Origin: Dyadobacter fermentans
GTDB lineage: Bacteria > Bacteroidota > Bacteroidia > Cytophagales > Spirosomataceae
Assembly (NCBI RefSeq): GCF_019924045.1
Contig: NZ_JAHXBN010000010.1
Coordinates: forward strand, 248,001 to 312,000
Direction: 5' to 3'
DNA: 64,000 nt
In this document: positions 25,486 to 34,822 of the stretch, piece after piece
Layout of the letters: each line of letters begins with the position of its first letter
Position numbering within the stretch: position 1 is the first letter of the stretch
Notes under the pieces: model-generated
Told to the model about the DNA's origin: nothing
The model's database searches: none
What the model saw: only the letters and a program-made list of their open reading frames with translations
Program-made: the position numbers and the translations under genes

Positions 25486-28400
25486 TTAGAATGCCACCTG
25501 AAGACCTCCCAGGAATGTGGTTGGTTTAGGATAGCTGTGCCAGATCATACCTTGTGAGAATACGTTGTCGCCATCGCCGCCACGGATAGGAGTTTGTTCT
25601 GGATCACCAAACGGATATTTGCTGATGATGAAGAAGTTCTGAGCAGAAACATACAGTCTCAGTTTGCTCATTTTCAACTTGCTAGCAATTTCCGATGGGA
25701 AGTTGTAACCCAGCAGCAGGTTTCGGCCGCGGATGAACGAACCGTCGAATATCCAGCGGGTATCTACGTTGGTCACGTAGCCAGCCTTGGTATCGCGGAT
25801 TTGAGCGATAGGCGTGTTCTGGTTTTGAGGAGTCCATGCATCCAGTACGGTAGTGTAGCTGTTAGCCAAAGCCTGACGGTCTTCGCTGGCGTGGAGGTTC
25901 ATGTCCATCAGGTCGTTGCCGTACGAGAATTGCAGGTCGAGAGTCAGGTCGAAGCCATGGAAACGCACGCTGTTTGAAAGTGATCCCCATCCTTTTGGAG
26001 AACCGTTACCGATAATACCGCGGTCAGCATCGGTGATCGCATTGTCGCCGTTAACGTCCTTGTACTTGATATCCCCTGGAAGCATTTGCAGGTTACCACG
26101 GTAGCTGGTGAATTTAGCAGCCTGGTCCGCCTCAGCTTCGCTCCAAGTTCCCAGACGGGTCAATCCCCAGAATGCACCTGCCGGCTCGCCGATACGGATT
26201 ACGCTGGTTTGGTTGGTAATGGAAGGCCCACCCACTCCGAAGATGTCCGCTGGTGTTGCCAGTGACAATACTTTGTTTCTGTTGAACGAGATGTTGAAGC
26301 TGGTGTTCCATGAGAAGTTTTGCTTTTCGATGTTCACCGTGTTCAAGCCAAATTCGAAACCTTTGTTCTCCATGGAACCGATGTTACGACGGATTGTCGC
26401 GTAACCGCTGGTACGTGGTACCGGCGCATCGAGGAGCATGTCGGTTGTTTTGCGGTAGTAGTAGTCCGCTTCAAGAGAGATTCTTCCTTTGAGGAAGCTG
26501 ATTTCGAGACCTCCGTCGGTTTGAGCTGTTTTTTCCCAACGCAAATCGTTGTTGGCTAGCCTGTTAATACCAGTTCCGCCGAAACGGGTGTCGCCATAAA
26601 CCGCAGCGTAGTTAGATCTCAGCAAGCCGAGCGAAGAGTATGGAGGAATCTCCGAGTTGCCGGTCAAACCGTAGCTGGTGCGAAGTTTTAAGCTTGAAAT
26701 AACAGGATTGCCTTTCAGGAACTCTTCGTCAGACACTTTCCATGCAAGGGCGGCCGACGGGAAGAATGCAAATTTGTGATCCTTACCGAATTTTGAAGAA
26801 CCATCCGCACGACCTGTTACCGTCACAAGGTATTTGTCGAGCAAGGTATAGTTCAAGCGACCGAAATACGAGTTAAATGCAAAACGTGACGCACCTGATA
26901 CGTATGGGCTAGACGAAGGCGCTACCGATCCTGCTCCGAGGTTATCGAAAGTATAGTAGTCAGTCGAGAAGTTCTGCGCACCTACACCGGTTGTGGCCAC
27001 ATTGGTTTCCTGCCATGAGATACCCGCGAGAGCGTTGATCGAGTGGATACCGAATGTTTTGTTGTAGGTTAGCAAGTTCTCCCATGACCAGAAAGTCTCT
27101 TTTCTGGTTTCTTTTCTGGCAGTACCCAGTTCGTTAGGCGTAAGTGTACGCGTTTGCGACTGGTTCACTTCCTGGCTGATCACGTTTATCCCCAATACCG
27201 AACGGAATTCGAGGCCTTTTGCAAGGGTAACGTTTCCGTAAAGGCTTCCGAGAGTAGTTTGTGTGTTCAGGTTGTATTTACGACCCATCAAACGGTGTAC
27301 CGAGCTGAATGAGCCCTCAGCACCAGGATAATCGCGGTTGTTGGCGTAGGATCCGTCCGGCCATTTTACAGGAAGGAAAGGGAAGTCCTCCACCATCTGG
27401 CGAGGAACCGCGTCGTTGATGTCGACAAGGTTTTCAGCCTGATTATTGTAGCTCAGAGTACCACCCAGACGTAACCATTTCTTCACCTGGTCGTCGATGC
27501 TGAAACGGGTTGAATAGCGTTTCAGGTAGGATGTTTTGATCAAACCCTGGTCGTCGCGGTAGTTGAGCGACAAAGAGTAGGTCGTTCTCTCGTTGCCGCC
27601 GCTGAAACCCAACTGGTGGTTTTGAGAAACACGGTGCTGGGTCGATTCTTTGAACCAGTCGGTGTCGTAGTTGGGGGCAAAAGTACCGTCAGCGCGTTTA
27701 GTGAACACGTCAGGGTGGGCAGCTGCCAGCTGGGCACGACGTACCTGTGGATCGTGGGTCACATATTTTTTAGCATCCCAACCAGCCTTATCGAACTTCT
27801 CCATGTTCTTGTAAGCGAGGTCTTCCACGTCCATATATTGCTGAGCGTTCAATACTTTCGCTCTTTTCGGACCGGCTGTCGGTACGCTCAGGTCGAGACC
27901 GTAAGTAATGGTGCTTTCGCCTGATTTACCTCTTTTGGTGGTAATCATGATTACCCCGTTGGCACCACGCGCACCATAGATCGCCGTCGACGAAGCATCT
28001 TTCAATACCTCCACCGACACGATGTCATTCGGGTTAATGAAGTCGATCGCCTGGCTTTGCTGGTTCTGGTTACCCTGGGGAAGCATTACACCATCCACAA
28101 CGTACAACGGGTTATTGGACGAGTTGATGGAGCTGAAACCACGGATACGCACGTTGGCGCGACCACCCGGGCGACCCGAGTTGACGTTCACCTGCACACC
28201 CGAGATTTTACCTTGCAATGCCTGGTTCAAAGATGGAGCCGGGCGTTCCCGCAGTTGCTCTTCTTTAACAGAACCTACTGATCCCGTAAGGTCGGATTTC
28301 TTGGCGGTACCGTACCCGATCACGACTACTTCACTAAGGGCCTTGGAATCAGGAGCCAATGAAATGTCGAGAGAAGTGCGGTTACCAACGGCTACTTCCT

Positions 28401-28716
28401 GGCTGATGTAACCCACAAAACTGAAAACCAGCGTGGCATTGTCAGGTACAGAAAGGGTATAGTTACCTTCTCCGTCGGTGGTGGTACCACTGCTGGTACC
28501 TTTCACAACCACGTTCACACCCGGAAGACCGTCGCCGGTTTCCTTGTCGGTGATTTTTCCTTTAAGTGTTTTATCGGCGCGGATCGTAGTTGTAATACCG
28601 GAGTTGGCGAGGGCTGCGTTCACCAGCAATGGGCTTGCGAGCGCGGGCAGAAGCAATAGAGAGTTACGGATGCTCCGCATCTGGAGCAACCATGGGTTGG
28701 TATCGGTAATTTTCAT
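25486..28716 (-). CDS. SusC/RagA-family TonB-linked outer-membrane protein
   Basis: The 1076-residue protein has a signal sequence and a carboxypeptidase-D-like domain (GKITDKETGDGLPGVNVVVKGTSSGT). A TonB plug domain (SEVVVIGYGTAKKSDLTGSVGSV and FSSINSSNNPLYVVDGV) and a 22-strand barrel follow. It is the TonB-dependent import channel paired with the SusD protein downstream. No glycosidase is fused or directly attached to this pair, so the substrate could be a peptide or a glycan processed elsewhere. The upstream gap is unusually long (700 bp). Confidence 0.95.
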   Translation of the reverse strand: MKITDTNPWLLQMRSIRNSLLLLPALASPLLVNAALANSGITTTIRADKTLKGKITDKETGDGLPGVNVVVKGTSSGTTTDGEGNYTLSVPDNATLVFSFVGYISQEVAVGNRTSLDISLAPDSKALSEVVVIGYGTAKKSDLTGSVGSVKEEQLRERPAPSLNQALQGKISGVQVNVNSGRPGGRANVRIRGFSSINSSNNPLYVVDGVMLPQGNQNQQSQAIDFINPNDIVSVEVLKDASSTAIYGARGANGVIMITTKRGKSGESTITYGLDLSVPTAGPKRAKVLNAQQYMDVEDLAYKNMEKFDKAGWDAKKYVTHDPQVRRAQLAAAHPDVFTKRADGTFAPNYDTDWFKESTQHRVSQNHQLGFSGGNERTTYSLSLNYRDDQGLIKTSYLKRYSTRFSIDDQVKKWLRLGGTLSYNNQAENLVDINDAVPRQMVEDFPFLPVKWPDGSYANNRDYPGAEGSFSSVHRLMGRKYNLNTQTTLGSLYGNVTLAKGLEFRSVLGINVISQEVNQSQTRTLTPNELGTARKETRKETFWSWENLLTYNKTFGIHSINALAGISWQETNVATTGVGAQNFSTDYYTFDNLGAGSVAPSSSPYVSGASRFAFNSYFGRLNYTLLDKYLVTVTGRADGSSKFGKDHKFAFFPSAALAWKVSDEEFLKGNPVISSLKLRTSYGLTGNSEIPPYSSLGLLRSNYAAVYGDTRFGGTGINRLANNDLRWEKTAQTDGGLEISFLKGRISLEADYYYRKTTDMLLDAPVPRTSGYATIRRNIGSMENKGFEFGLNTVNIEKQNFSWNTSFNISFNRNKVLSLATPADIFGVGGPSITNQTSVIRIGEPAGAFWGLTRLGTWSEAEADQAAKFTSYRGNLQMLPGDIKYKDVNGDNAITDADRGIIGNGSPKGWGSLSNSVRFHGFDLTLDLQFSYGNDLMDMNLHASEDRQALANSYTTVLDAWTPQNQNTPIAQIRDTKAGYVTNVDTRWIFDGSFIRGRNLLLGYNFPSEIASKLKMSKLRLYVSAQNFFIISKYPFGDPEQTPIRGGDGDNVFSQGMIWHSYPKPTTFLGGLQVAF

Positions 28717-29184
28717 GTAGTAAGGCTTGTTAAACGTTTTTCATGCAGTCTTGGAAAACACGTAGAATTTTAGTCTCAGGTCTCTGTTCGTTAGGCTTTT
28801 GCGTTTTTTGTTTAATCATAGTTTGCGGTTTACAGTTAAAATGTTTCGGTGAGTAGTTTAATAGTTATAGTTGGTATTCGATAAATCACATTCCAATAAG
28901 GTCGTAACTATCCTTGCCAAGGTTTTTGAATCAAATCATGATCACGAGTCCTGACAGCACTATGTCAAAAAAGGGCAAAAAGATAACGTTACGTTTTCTC
29001 TGACGGAGGATGGAATGGACGGCGGATGTTCGGGACTGCAACCGGTCATCTGCCAGGTAAATGCTTCAAAAAGTTAGTGGCGTCAGTTTGGCATTACTAA
29101 AAGTCTTTAAGAAAACGCGTTGCAATATTATAATATTTAACAATAGATTTCGAATAAAGCGGGCGGAAAAATGCAGAATTATTT

Positions 29185-29200
29185 ATGCAAACGTTTGCAT
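29185..29200. promoter_or_regulatory. Perfect 16-bp palindrome resembling a LacI-family operator
   Basis: ATGCAAACGTTTGCAT is fully symmetrical around a central CG, the classic form of LacI/GalR-family operators. It lies 469 bp upstream of the susC start and about 215 bp downstream of the oxidoreductase gene. No LacI-family regulator is encoded in the window, so the binding protein would act from elsewhere. Confidence 0.6.
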
Positions 29201-29365
29201 AGTGATTATACGAAATTGTCATTTTCTTACGAAAAATCAACCACTTAGAGGTTAATTTTGGATAAAAACAATGTTAATTTTCACTTCTGGCGTCCAATGA
29301 GATTTTTGTTAAAATCCTATAATAATGAAGTGTAACCGACTGGTTTTTTGCTAAAATCCTATAAA

Positions 29366-29399
29366 AAAGCCCTGCTCCGAACGCTCGAAGCAGGGCTTT
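29366..29399 (-). terminator. Terminator of the Gfo/Idh/MocA oxidoreductase gene
   Basis: An 11-bp stem (AAAGCCCTGCT with AGCAGGGCTTT) ends in a T6 run on the minus strand, 18 bp beyond the stop codon. Confidence 0.88.
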
Positions 29400-29416
29400 A
29401 AAAAATGAACAGGAGA

Positions 29417-30508
29417 TCAGGCCAGATCCACGGTACGCCCGGTCTTCACCGATTCGTCGCATGCGAATGCGATCTGCAAGCTGGTCACGGCATCCTGCAA
29501 GTGGTCGGTCAGGTCGAGGTCTTCGCTGATAGCCCGCAGGAAATAGCGCTGCTCGCGGTTACAAAGTTCCTGGTGATCCGGCTCGTCTTCGAGATTGATC
29601 CAGGTGTCTTCCTTCACAAACTCATCAGAGCCGTTCAGGTCGGCATGGTGTACACGTATCGATTCGGTCTTCGTATGTGCTTCCACGGAAGAAGATTTTC
29701 CGGTTCCGCCTGCATCTTTGGCGACGATTGAAGCCGAGCCTTTCGGTCCGATCACATCCTTCACAAAGAATGCCGTTTCGCTGATCATCGGGCCCCAGCC
29801 GGCTTCGTACCAGCCTACCGAACCATCTTCAAACCAGATTTGCAGCTGTCCGTAGTTATAGTTTCCTGCCGGGATATCTTCGGTAAGACGGGCGCCGATC
29901 GCATTCACGCGGAGCGGCTTCGAGCGGGTCATCTGGCACATGACGTCGATGTAATGCACGCCGCAATCCACGATCGGGCTAAGGCTCTTCATCAGGTTGC
30001 GGTGCACACCCCACATATAGCCGTGGCTTTGCTGGTTGAGGTTCATACGCATGACCAGCGGCTTGCCGAGACCCTGCGCTTCCGTTACGAAGCGTTCCCA
30101 CGACGGGTGTACGCGGAGGATATAACCTACCACTACTTTCTTATTCGCTTTTTTGGCAGCCTCTACCACCCGCTTCGCACCTTCAACGGTGTCGGCAAGC
30201 GGCTTTTCGATAAATACGTGGGCGCCGGCTTCAAGTGCCTTAATCGCGAAATCCTCGTGGGTATCAGGGTAAGTCGAGATACAAACAGCGTCGGGCTTCG
30301 TCTCTTTCAATGCTGTTTCGTAGTCATTGAAAAGGGCGTAGCCACCGCCTAATTTTTCATTGAGGACTTCCTTGCTTTTTCCGGTCGAAACGATCCCGCA
30401 GATCTCGAAACCATCCAGAAGCTGGTAGGCAAAGGCATGGGAAGCACCCATGTTCCCGCAACCGACTACCAGTACGCGGATGGGGCTTTCGTTTTGAAAA
30501 GATGACAT
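29417..30508 (-). CDS. Gfo/Idh/MocA-family NAD(P)-dependent oxidoreductase
   Basis: The 363-residue cytosolic protein has an N-terminal Rossmann fold with VVGCGNMGASHA (residues 14-25) and the family EKPLADTVEGAK motif containing the catalytic-site Lys. The C-terminal alpha/beta domain carries the substrate-binding DCGVHYIDVM, whose His is conserved. Members oxidise sugar alcohols, inositols or deoxy sugars. No adjacent sugar pathway gene indicates the substrate. It is a single-gene unit with its own terminator and a candidate promoter core at 30583-30590. Confidence 0.93.
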   Translation of the reverse strand: MSSFQNESPIRVLVVGCGNMGASHAFAYQLLDGFEICGIVSTGKSKEVLNEKLGGGYALFNDYETALKETKPDAVCISTYPDTHEDFAIKALEAGAHVFIEKPLADTVEGAKRVVEAAKKANKKVVVGYILRVHPSWERFVTEAQGLGKPLVMRMNLNQQSHGYMWGVHRNLMKSLSPIVDCGVHYIDVMCQMTRSKPLRVNAIGARLTEDIPAGNYNYGQLQIWFEDGSVGWYEAGWGPMISETAFFVKDVIGPKGSASIVAKDAGGTGKSSSVEAHTKTESIRVHHADLNGSDEFVKEDTWINLEDEPDHQELCNREQRYFLRAISEDLDLTDHLQDAVTSLQIAFACDESVKTGRTVDLA

Positions 30509-30582
30509 AGATTAAAGATAAATGTTAAGATTATGGGTTAGCAGGAACAAGGGCATGCAACATTGCAGCCTGGTTTGGGTGT

Positions 30583-30590
30583 CAAAATTA
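30583..30590 (-). promoter_or_regulatory. -7 promoter core for the oxidoreductase gene
   Basis: On the minus strand the bases read TAATTTTG, an exact TAnnTTTG match, 75 bp before the ATG. A -33 partner is not evident. Confidence 0.35.
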
Positions 30591-30723
30591 GGCATTAAAA
30601 TCCGTATTAGGCCAGTTTCGTTCCAAGTGAAAAAAAATCCCGTTTCGGTGATAAAATTCTCTTTGAAAATCGAAATAAGTGTACGATAATGCATGAATTT
30701 TGTTACTCCTCATCTACTTGTTC

Positions 30724-32763
30724 ATGACTAACTTTTTACTTCCTATCAGACTGTCCAGTCTGTGCCGCAGGAACGTTTTGTCCATCCCATTCCTGTTGTT
30801 TTTCCTCACTTTTCAGGCTTTCGCGCAAGACGATTTCAAGCCCAAACTGGGCCTGATCGACCGTGCTTCGCTCGAAATGACCGCTTACCCCGGCGATAGC
30901 ACTGCTGATGCCGTTTACTTGTACGATTACGGCAAAGTCACATTCTCCTACGACAATCTCAAAGGCCTGCTCATGACGACCAACATCTGGGTCCGGGTCA
31001 AGATACTGAAAGAGTCGGCGCTCGACAGGGCCTCTGTCGCCATTCCGCATTACATGGGCTCCAGCTACAAGGAACAGGAATGGATCGAGGACCTGAAAGG
31101 CTACACCTACAACCTCGATAATGACCAGATCGTCCGCACAGAGCTGGAAAAGAAAGCCATCCGTCGCGAGAAAACGTCCGACACCAGGACTACTGTTAAG
31201 TTTAACCTTCCCAATGCCAAAAAAGGTTCGATCATCGAATACTCCTACTCGCTCGTTTCGCCGATGAACGTGCGGCATGAGCCTGATATGTGGGCCTTCC
31301 AGGGATCGGTACCGCGGAAATGGAGTGAATACAACATTACCATACCGGGTTTCCTGGATTACAAAATGACGATGGGCGGCTACCTGACGCTCGATATCCA
31401 CAAGCAGCAGCCGGAAAACGTGTCGGTTGGTCACTCGACCTATGACGGGCCCGGAATAGCCTACCGGTTTGTGATCAAAGACGTCCCTGCGTTTGTGAAT
31501 GAACCTTACATTACGACGGCTTCGGACTACATATCCAAAATCAACTTCGAGCTGGCGAGCATTACGATACCCGGTGAGATGAAGAAGAACTTTTCGCAAA
31601 CCTGGGACAATGTGGAGCGGACGCTCGACGAAGCCGCCTGGTTCGGGGGGGAGCTGCGGAAAAGTAGCTTCCTGAAAGAAATCCGTGACGAAATCACCGC
31701 GAAAACAACCGATCCGACCGAACGCATGAACCTGGCTTACAAACATATCCAGGGCCACATGAAATGGGACGGTTACTCGGGCTTGTTTTCCGATACCGGT
31801 ATTAAAAAAGCCTATGACAACCGAAAAGGCAATGCATGCGACATTAACCTGATGCTCACCGTGCTGCTCCGTGAGCTGGACCTGGAATGTAACCCATTTC
31901 TGCTGAGCACGCGCTCGCACGGGTACCTGCACCAGGAGATCCCAATGATCGAGAGCTTCAATTATGTGGTGGCGCATGTCAGGATAGGAGAAAAAACGTA
32001 TTTCCTGGACGCGTCTGAATCCTATACCAAGGCGGGTATGCTTCCGGAAAGAGCATTGAATGGTTTCGGAAGGCTGATCCCGAAAAAGGGAGCCGGCAAG
32101 TTTCTGGAAATCATTCCAGCCGATTCACAAAGCAAACTGGAAATGATTACTGCCACCGTCTCGCCCGAGGAGGGGACAATGAAGGGTACTTACAGCATTT
32201 CATACGGCGGTTACGAAGCACTCGACTGGCGCTCCGAATATGCAGCCGGCGCCGACAATGCAGTGCACGACGCATTGAAAAAAGAAGTGCCGGAATGGAA
32301 AATCCAGAATGTAAGTATTAAAAACAAAACGGAGGACCTCAAAGGCACCGTGAACGTCAGCTGCGATTTTGAGGCGGAGGATGAAAATGCTTCGCCGGGT
32401 GTGTTATACTTCAATCCTATTATGGCCGGTCGTTGGACGAAGAACCCATTTAAATCCAAGGAACGCATTTATCCGATCGATCTCGGAACCGGGATCTCAG
32501 CCTCATTCATCGGTAATTTCACACTACCGGAGGGGTATGCTTTGGAGGAAATGCCGAAGGCGGAGATTGTGGTGCTGCCCGATAAGGGAGGTAAATTCTC
32601 TTACCAGGTACGGCAGGTAGGCAATGTGATCCAGGTCAACACAATGATCCAGGTCAGCCGGACCCGTTTTATGCCCGAAGAATATCCGGACCTCAAAGAG
32701 TTTTTCGAGCGTGTTGTGCAGAAGCACGCACAGCAATTGGTGATCAAGAAAAAGAACATTTAA
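30724..32763 (+). CDS. DUF3857/transglutaminase-like exported protein (first of pair)
   Basis: The ATG at 30724 gives a 679-residue protein starting with a signal peptide that ends AFAQDD. A DUF3857-type beta domain follows, then a transglutaminase-like core: GNACDINLML holds the Cys, FNYVVAHVRIG the His, and YFLDASES the Asp. A C-terminal DUF3858-like domain completes it. The full Cys-His-Asp triad suggests an active peptidase or transglutaminase-type enzyme in the periplasm, though no substrate is known for this family. It is separated by 15 bp from a related gene, so the two probably form an operon. Confidence 0.88.
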   Translation: MTNFLLPIRLSSLCRRNVLSIPFLLFFLTFQAFAQDDFKPKLGLIDRASLEMTAYPGDSTADAVYLYDYGKVTFSYDNLKGLLMTTNIWVRVKILKESALDRASVAIPHYMGSSYKEQEWIEDLKGYTYNLDNDQIVRTELEKKAIRREKTSDTRTTVKFNLPNAKKGSIIEYSYSLVSPMNVRHEPDMWAFQGSVPRKWSEYNITIPGFLDYKMTMGGYLTLDIHKQQPENVSVGHSTYDGPGIAYRFVIKDVPAFVNEPYITTASDYISKINFELASITIPGEMKKNFSQTWDNVERTLDEAAWFGGELRKSSFLKEIRDEITAKTTDPTERMNLAYKHIQGHMKWDGYSGLFSDTGIKKAYDNRKGNACDINLMLTVLLRELDLECNPFLLSTRSHGYLHQEIPMIESFNYVVAHVRIGEKTYFLDASESYTKAGMLPERALNGFGRLIPKKGAGKFLEIIPADSQSKLEMITATVSPEEGTMKGTYSISYGGYEALDWRSEYAAGADNAVHDALKKEVPEWKIQNVSIKNKTEDLKGTVNVSCDFEAEDENASPGVLYFNPIMAGRWTKNPFKSKERIYPIDLGTGISASFIGNFTLPEGYALEEMPKAEIVVLPDKGGKFSYQVRQVGNVIQVNTMIQVSRTRFMPEEYPDLKEFFERVVQKHAQQLVIKKKNI

Positions 32764-32778
32764 TATCCTCCTGTTTTC

Positions 32779-34713
32779 ATGCAAAAATTAAAAATATCGG
32801 TCAGGCACGTGATAGCTGTGTGCCTGCTGTTTCCGCTCGGTGTTTCGGGTCAGTCGGATTTTAATGTGGATAAAATCAATCCTGCATTAATAAAGGATGC
32901 AAATGCTGTGGTGCGGGTGGATGAACTGGTTTGGGAAATCAAATCGCAAGGGGAGGCTGTTCAGAAGATCAGGACGGTGGTAACCATTTTGAATGAAACC
33001 GGGGAGGAAAAGCACGGAGCGCTGTTTGTGCGGTACGACAAATTCACGAAGATCTCCGATATCAGCGGAATCCTGTACGATGCAGGTGGCAAGCAGGTCA
33101 AGAAGCTGCGTAACTCCGATATCGAAGATTATGGCTATGGTTCAGGTGGTGATGATATCAGCGACGCCCGTGTGAAGCTCGCGAATTTCGGGAAGAAGAG
33201 CTATGCCTATCCCTACACGATCGAGTACGTATACGAGGCCCGCAAGCGTAACATGATGATGTACCCATGGTGGACGCCCGTGTCGGACGAGAAATCGGCG
33301 GTGGAGCTCTCGACTTACAAAATCAAAGCGCCCGCAGGATTTAAATTCAGGTATAAGGAATACAACGATGCCCCCGCGGTGGTAAAGTCGACAGACGCCG
33401 ACGGGAGCGATCTGTATCAATGGACGCTCAAAGATTATGCGGTCAGAAAGTCGGATGATTTTTACCCTTTGCCCCAGGAAGATCGTGTGCCGCACATGAT
33501 TGTGGCGCCTTCTGAGTTTGAGGTGCAGGATTATAAGGGCAACTTCAATACCTGGGCAGATTTCGGGAAGTTTTACCATACGCTGAATGCCGGAAGGGAT
33601 GTGCTGCCCGCCACTATACTTGCGGAAATCAAGAATGTGGTGAAAACGGCCAAATCGGACCGTGAGAAGGCTGAGTTGATATACAAATGGATGCAATCGC
33701 GCTCGCGATACGTGAGTATTCAGCTGGGTATCGGCGGCTGGCAGACGATCGACGCTACCACGGTGGCGAATACCGGCTACGGTGACTGTAAGGCCCTGAC
33801 GAATTTCACGCTTGCCGCATTACGATCGGTCGGTATCCAGGGCTACACCGCTTTGATCGCCGCCGGAAAAGAGGAGCAGATCAAGTCCGACTTTCCGAGT
33901 AACCAGTTTAACCACGCCATTGCCTGCGCATTGGTGGATAAGGATACCTTGTGGCTCGAATGCACAAGCCAGACTACAAAGCCCAATTTTATGGGTTCCT
34001 TCACGGGTGGGCGCTACGCATTGCTCGTGACGCCCGACGGCGGTAAGCTCGTGCGTACGCAAGACTATAAATCGGGACAGAACGTGCGGAACAGCCATGC
34101 GATGGTGAAGCTCGGCGAGACGGGCGACGGCGTGGTGGACGTGCAGGTGCTGTATACCGGCTTGCAGCACGAGAGCCGCGCGAGTGTGATCAACAGTGGG
34201 TCCAAGGAAGAACAGAAGAAATGGCTTTTGAACCACATTAACCTGCCCAGCCTCGATTTGCAGCGCTTTGAACTGACCCAGGGGCCAGATCCTTCCGTGA
34301 CGGAAAAGCTGACATTGAATGTACGCAACTGCGCTACCAAAACGGGTACCCGGCTTTTTGTTAAGCCGAGCCTGCTGAGCCGGCCATTAGAGCTTCCTTC
34401 TGTGAGTGAGCGTTCATCGGATTTCTACCTGCCGCTTTCGGAATACAACTTTACCGATCTTGATACTATATCATATGAAGTTCCGGCCAACTATAAATTG
34501 GAAACGACATTGCCCGCATTCCAGATTGCTTCCGCATTTGGCAGTTATGAACTGAAAACGACCTATGAGAATAACAAGCTCATTTGCGCCAGAAAAGTGG
34601 TAATGAACGGCGGACGCTACGGATCGAAGGATTTTGCGGCCTGGGTCGATTTTCTGAAAAAGATCAGAAAGGCAGACAGGGCACAAGTGGTGTTTGTTGA
34701 AAACAAGCTTTGA
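32779..34713 (+). CDS. DUF3857/transglutaminase-like exported protein (second of pair)
   Basis: The 644-residue protein has a signal peptide (ending VSGQS), a DUF3857 domain and a transglutaminase-like core. The core is recognised by TGYGDCKALTNFTLAALRSV (Cys) and NQFNHAIACALV (His). The third position lies in LWLECTSQT, where Glu stands in for the usual Asp region. The first member of the pair keeps the standard LDAS form, so the two genes are paralogues that have diverged at this site. Co-transcription is likely. Confidence 0.9.
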   Translation: MQKLKISVRHVIAVCLLFPLGVSGQSDFNVDKINPALIKDANAVVRVDELVWEIKSQGEAVQKIRTVVTILNETGEEKHGALFVRYDKFTKISDISGILYDAGGKQVKKLRNSDIEDYGYGSGGDDISDARVKLANFGKKSYAYPYTIEYVYEARKRNMMMYPWWTPVSDEKSAVELSTYKIKAPAGFKFRYKEYNDAPAVVKSTDADGSDLYQWTLKDYAVRKSDDFYPLPQEDRVPHMIVAPSEFEVQDYKGNFNTWADFGKFYHTLNAGRDVLPATILAEIKNVVKTAKSDREKAELIYKWMQSRSRYVSIQLGIGGWQTIDATTVANTGYGDCKALTNFTLAALRSVGIQGYTALIAAGKEEQIKSDFPSNQFNHAIACALVDKDTLWLECTSQTTKPNFMGSFTGGRYALLVTPDGGKLVRTQDYKSGQNVRNSHAMVKLGETGDGVVDVQVLYTGLQHESRASVINSGSKEEQKKWLLNHINLPSLDLQRFELTQGPDPSVTEKLTLNVRNCATKTGTRLFVKPSLLSRPLELPSVSERSSDFYLPLSEYNFTDLDTISYEVPANYKLETTLPAFQIASAFGSYELKTTYENNKLICARKVVMNGGRYGSKDFAAWVDFLKKIRKADRAQVVFVENKL

Positions 34714-34788
34714 GGCGATTTTGGAGAGTATGTTAAAATATGTAAGGAATTGATTAAAACATGTGAATATCCGCATGGAAGCATGAAT

Positions 34789-34796
34789 TAATTTTG
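34789..34796 (+). promoter_or_regulatory. -7 promoter core for the hydroxyproline cluster
   Basis: TAATTTTG matches TAnnTTTG and lies 27 bp before the first ATG of the cluster. The -33 box is not obvious. Confidence 0.4.
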
Positions 34797-34822
34797 GACT
34801 AAAATTTTAACATAAGCAGGAT

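Larger units (their letters stand above)
28717..29416. other. 700-bp gene-free regulatory gap upstream of SusC
   Basis: No supported gene lies here. It contains a perfect LacI-type palindrome at 29185-29200 and two direct copies of TTTTTGnTAAAATCCTATAA at about 29302-29321 and 29344-29364. The terminator of the oxidoreductase gene is at its right end. Much of the region is AT-rich. I could not identify a clear -33/-7 promoter for susC. Confidence 0.6.

Noticed and set aside
29061..29255. 64-codon frame in the SusC upstream gap
   Set aside because: It has no similarity or start context and lies over the regulatory palindrome; the composition is typical of AT-rich non-coding DNA.
30736..31977. 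413-codon open frame on the minus strand opposite the first DUF3857 gene
   Set aside because: It mirrors the codon pattern of the plus-strand gene, has no start context or recognisable domain and is His/Arg/Val rich, as antisense frames usually are.
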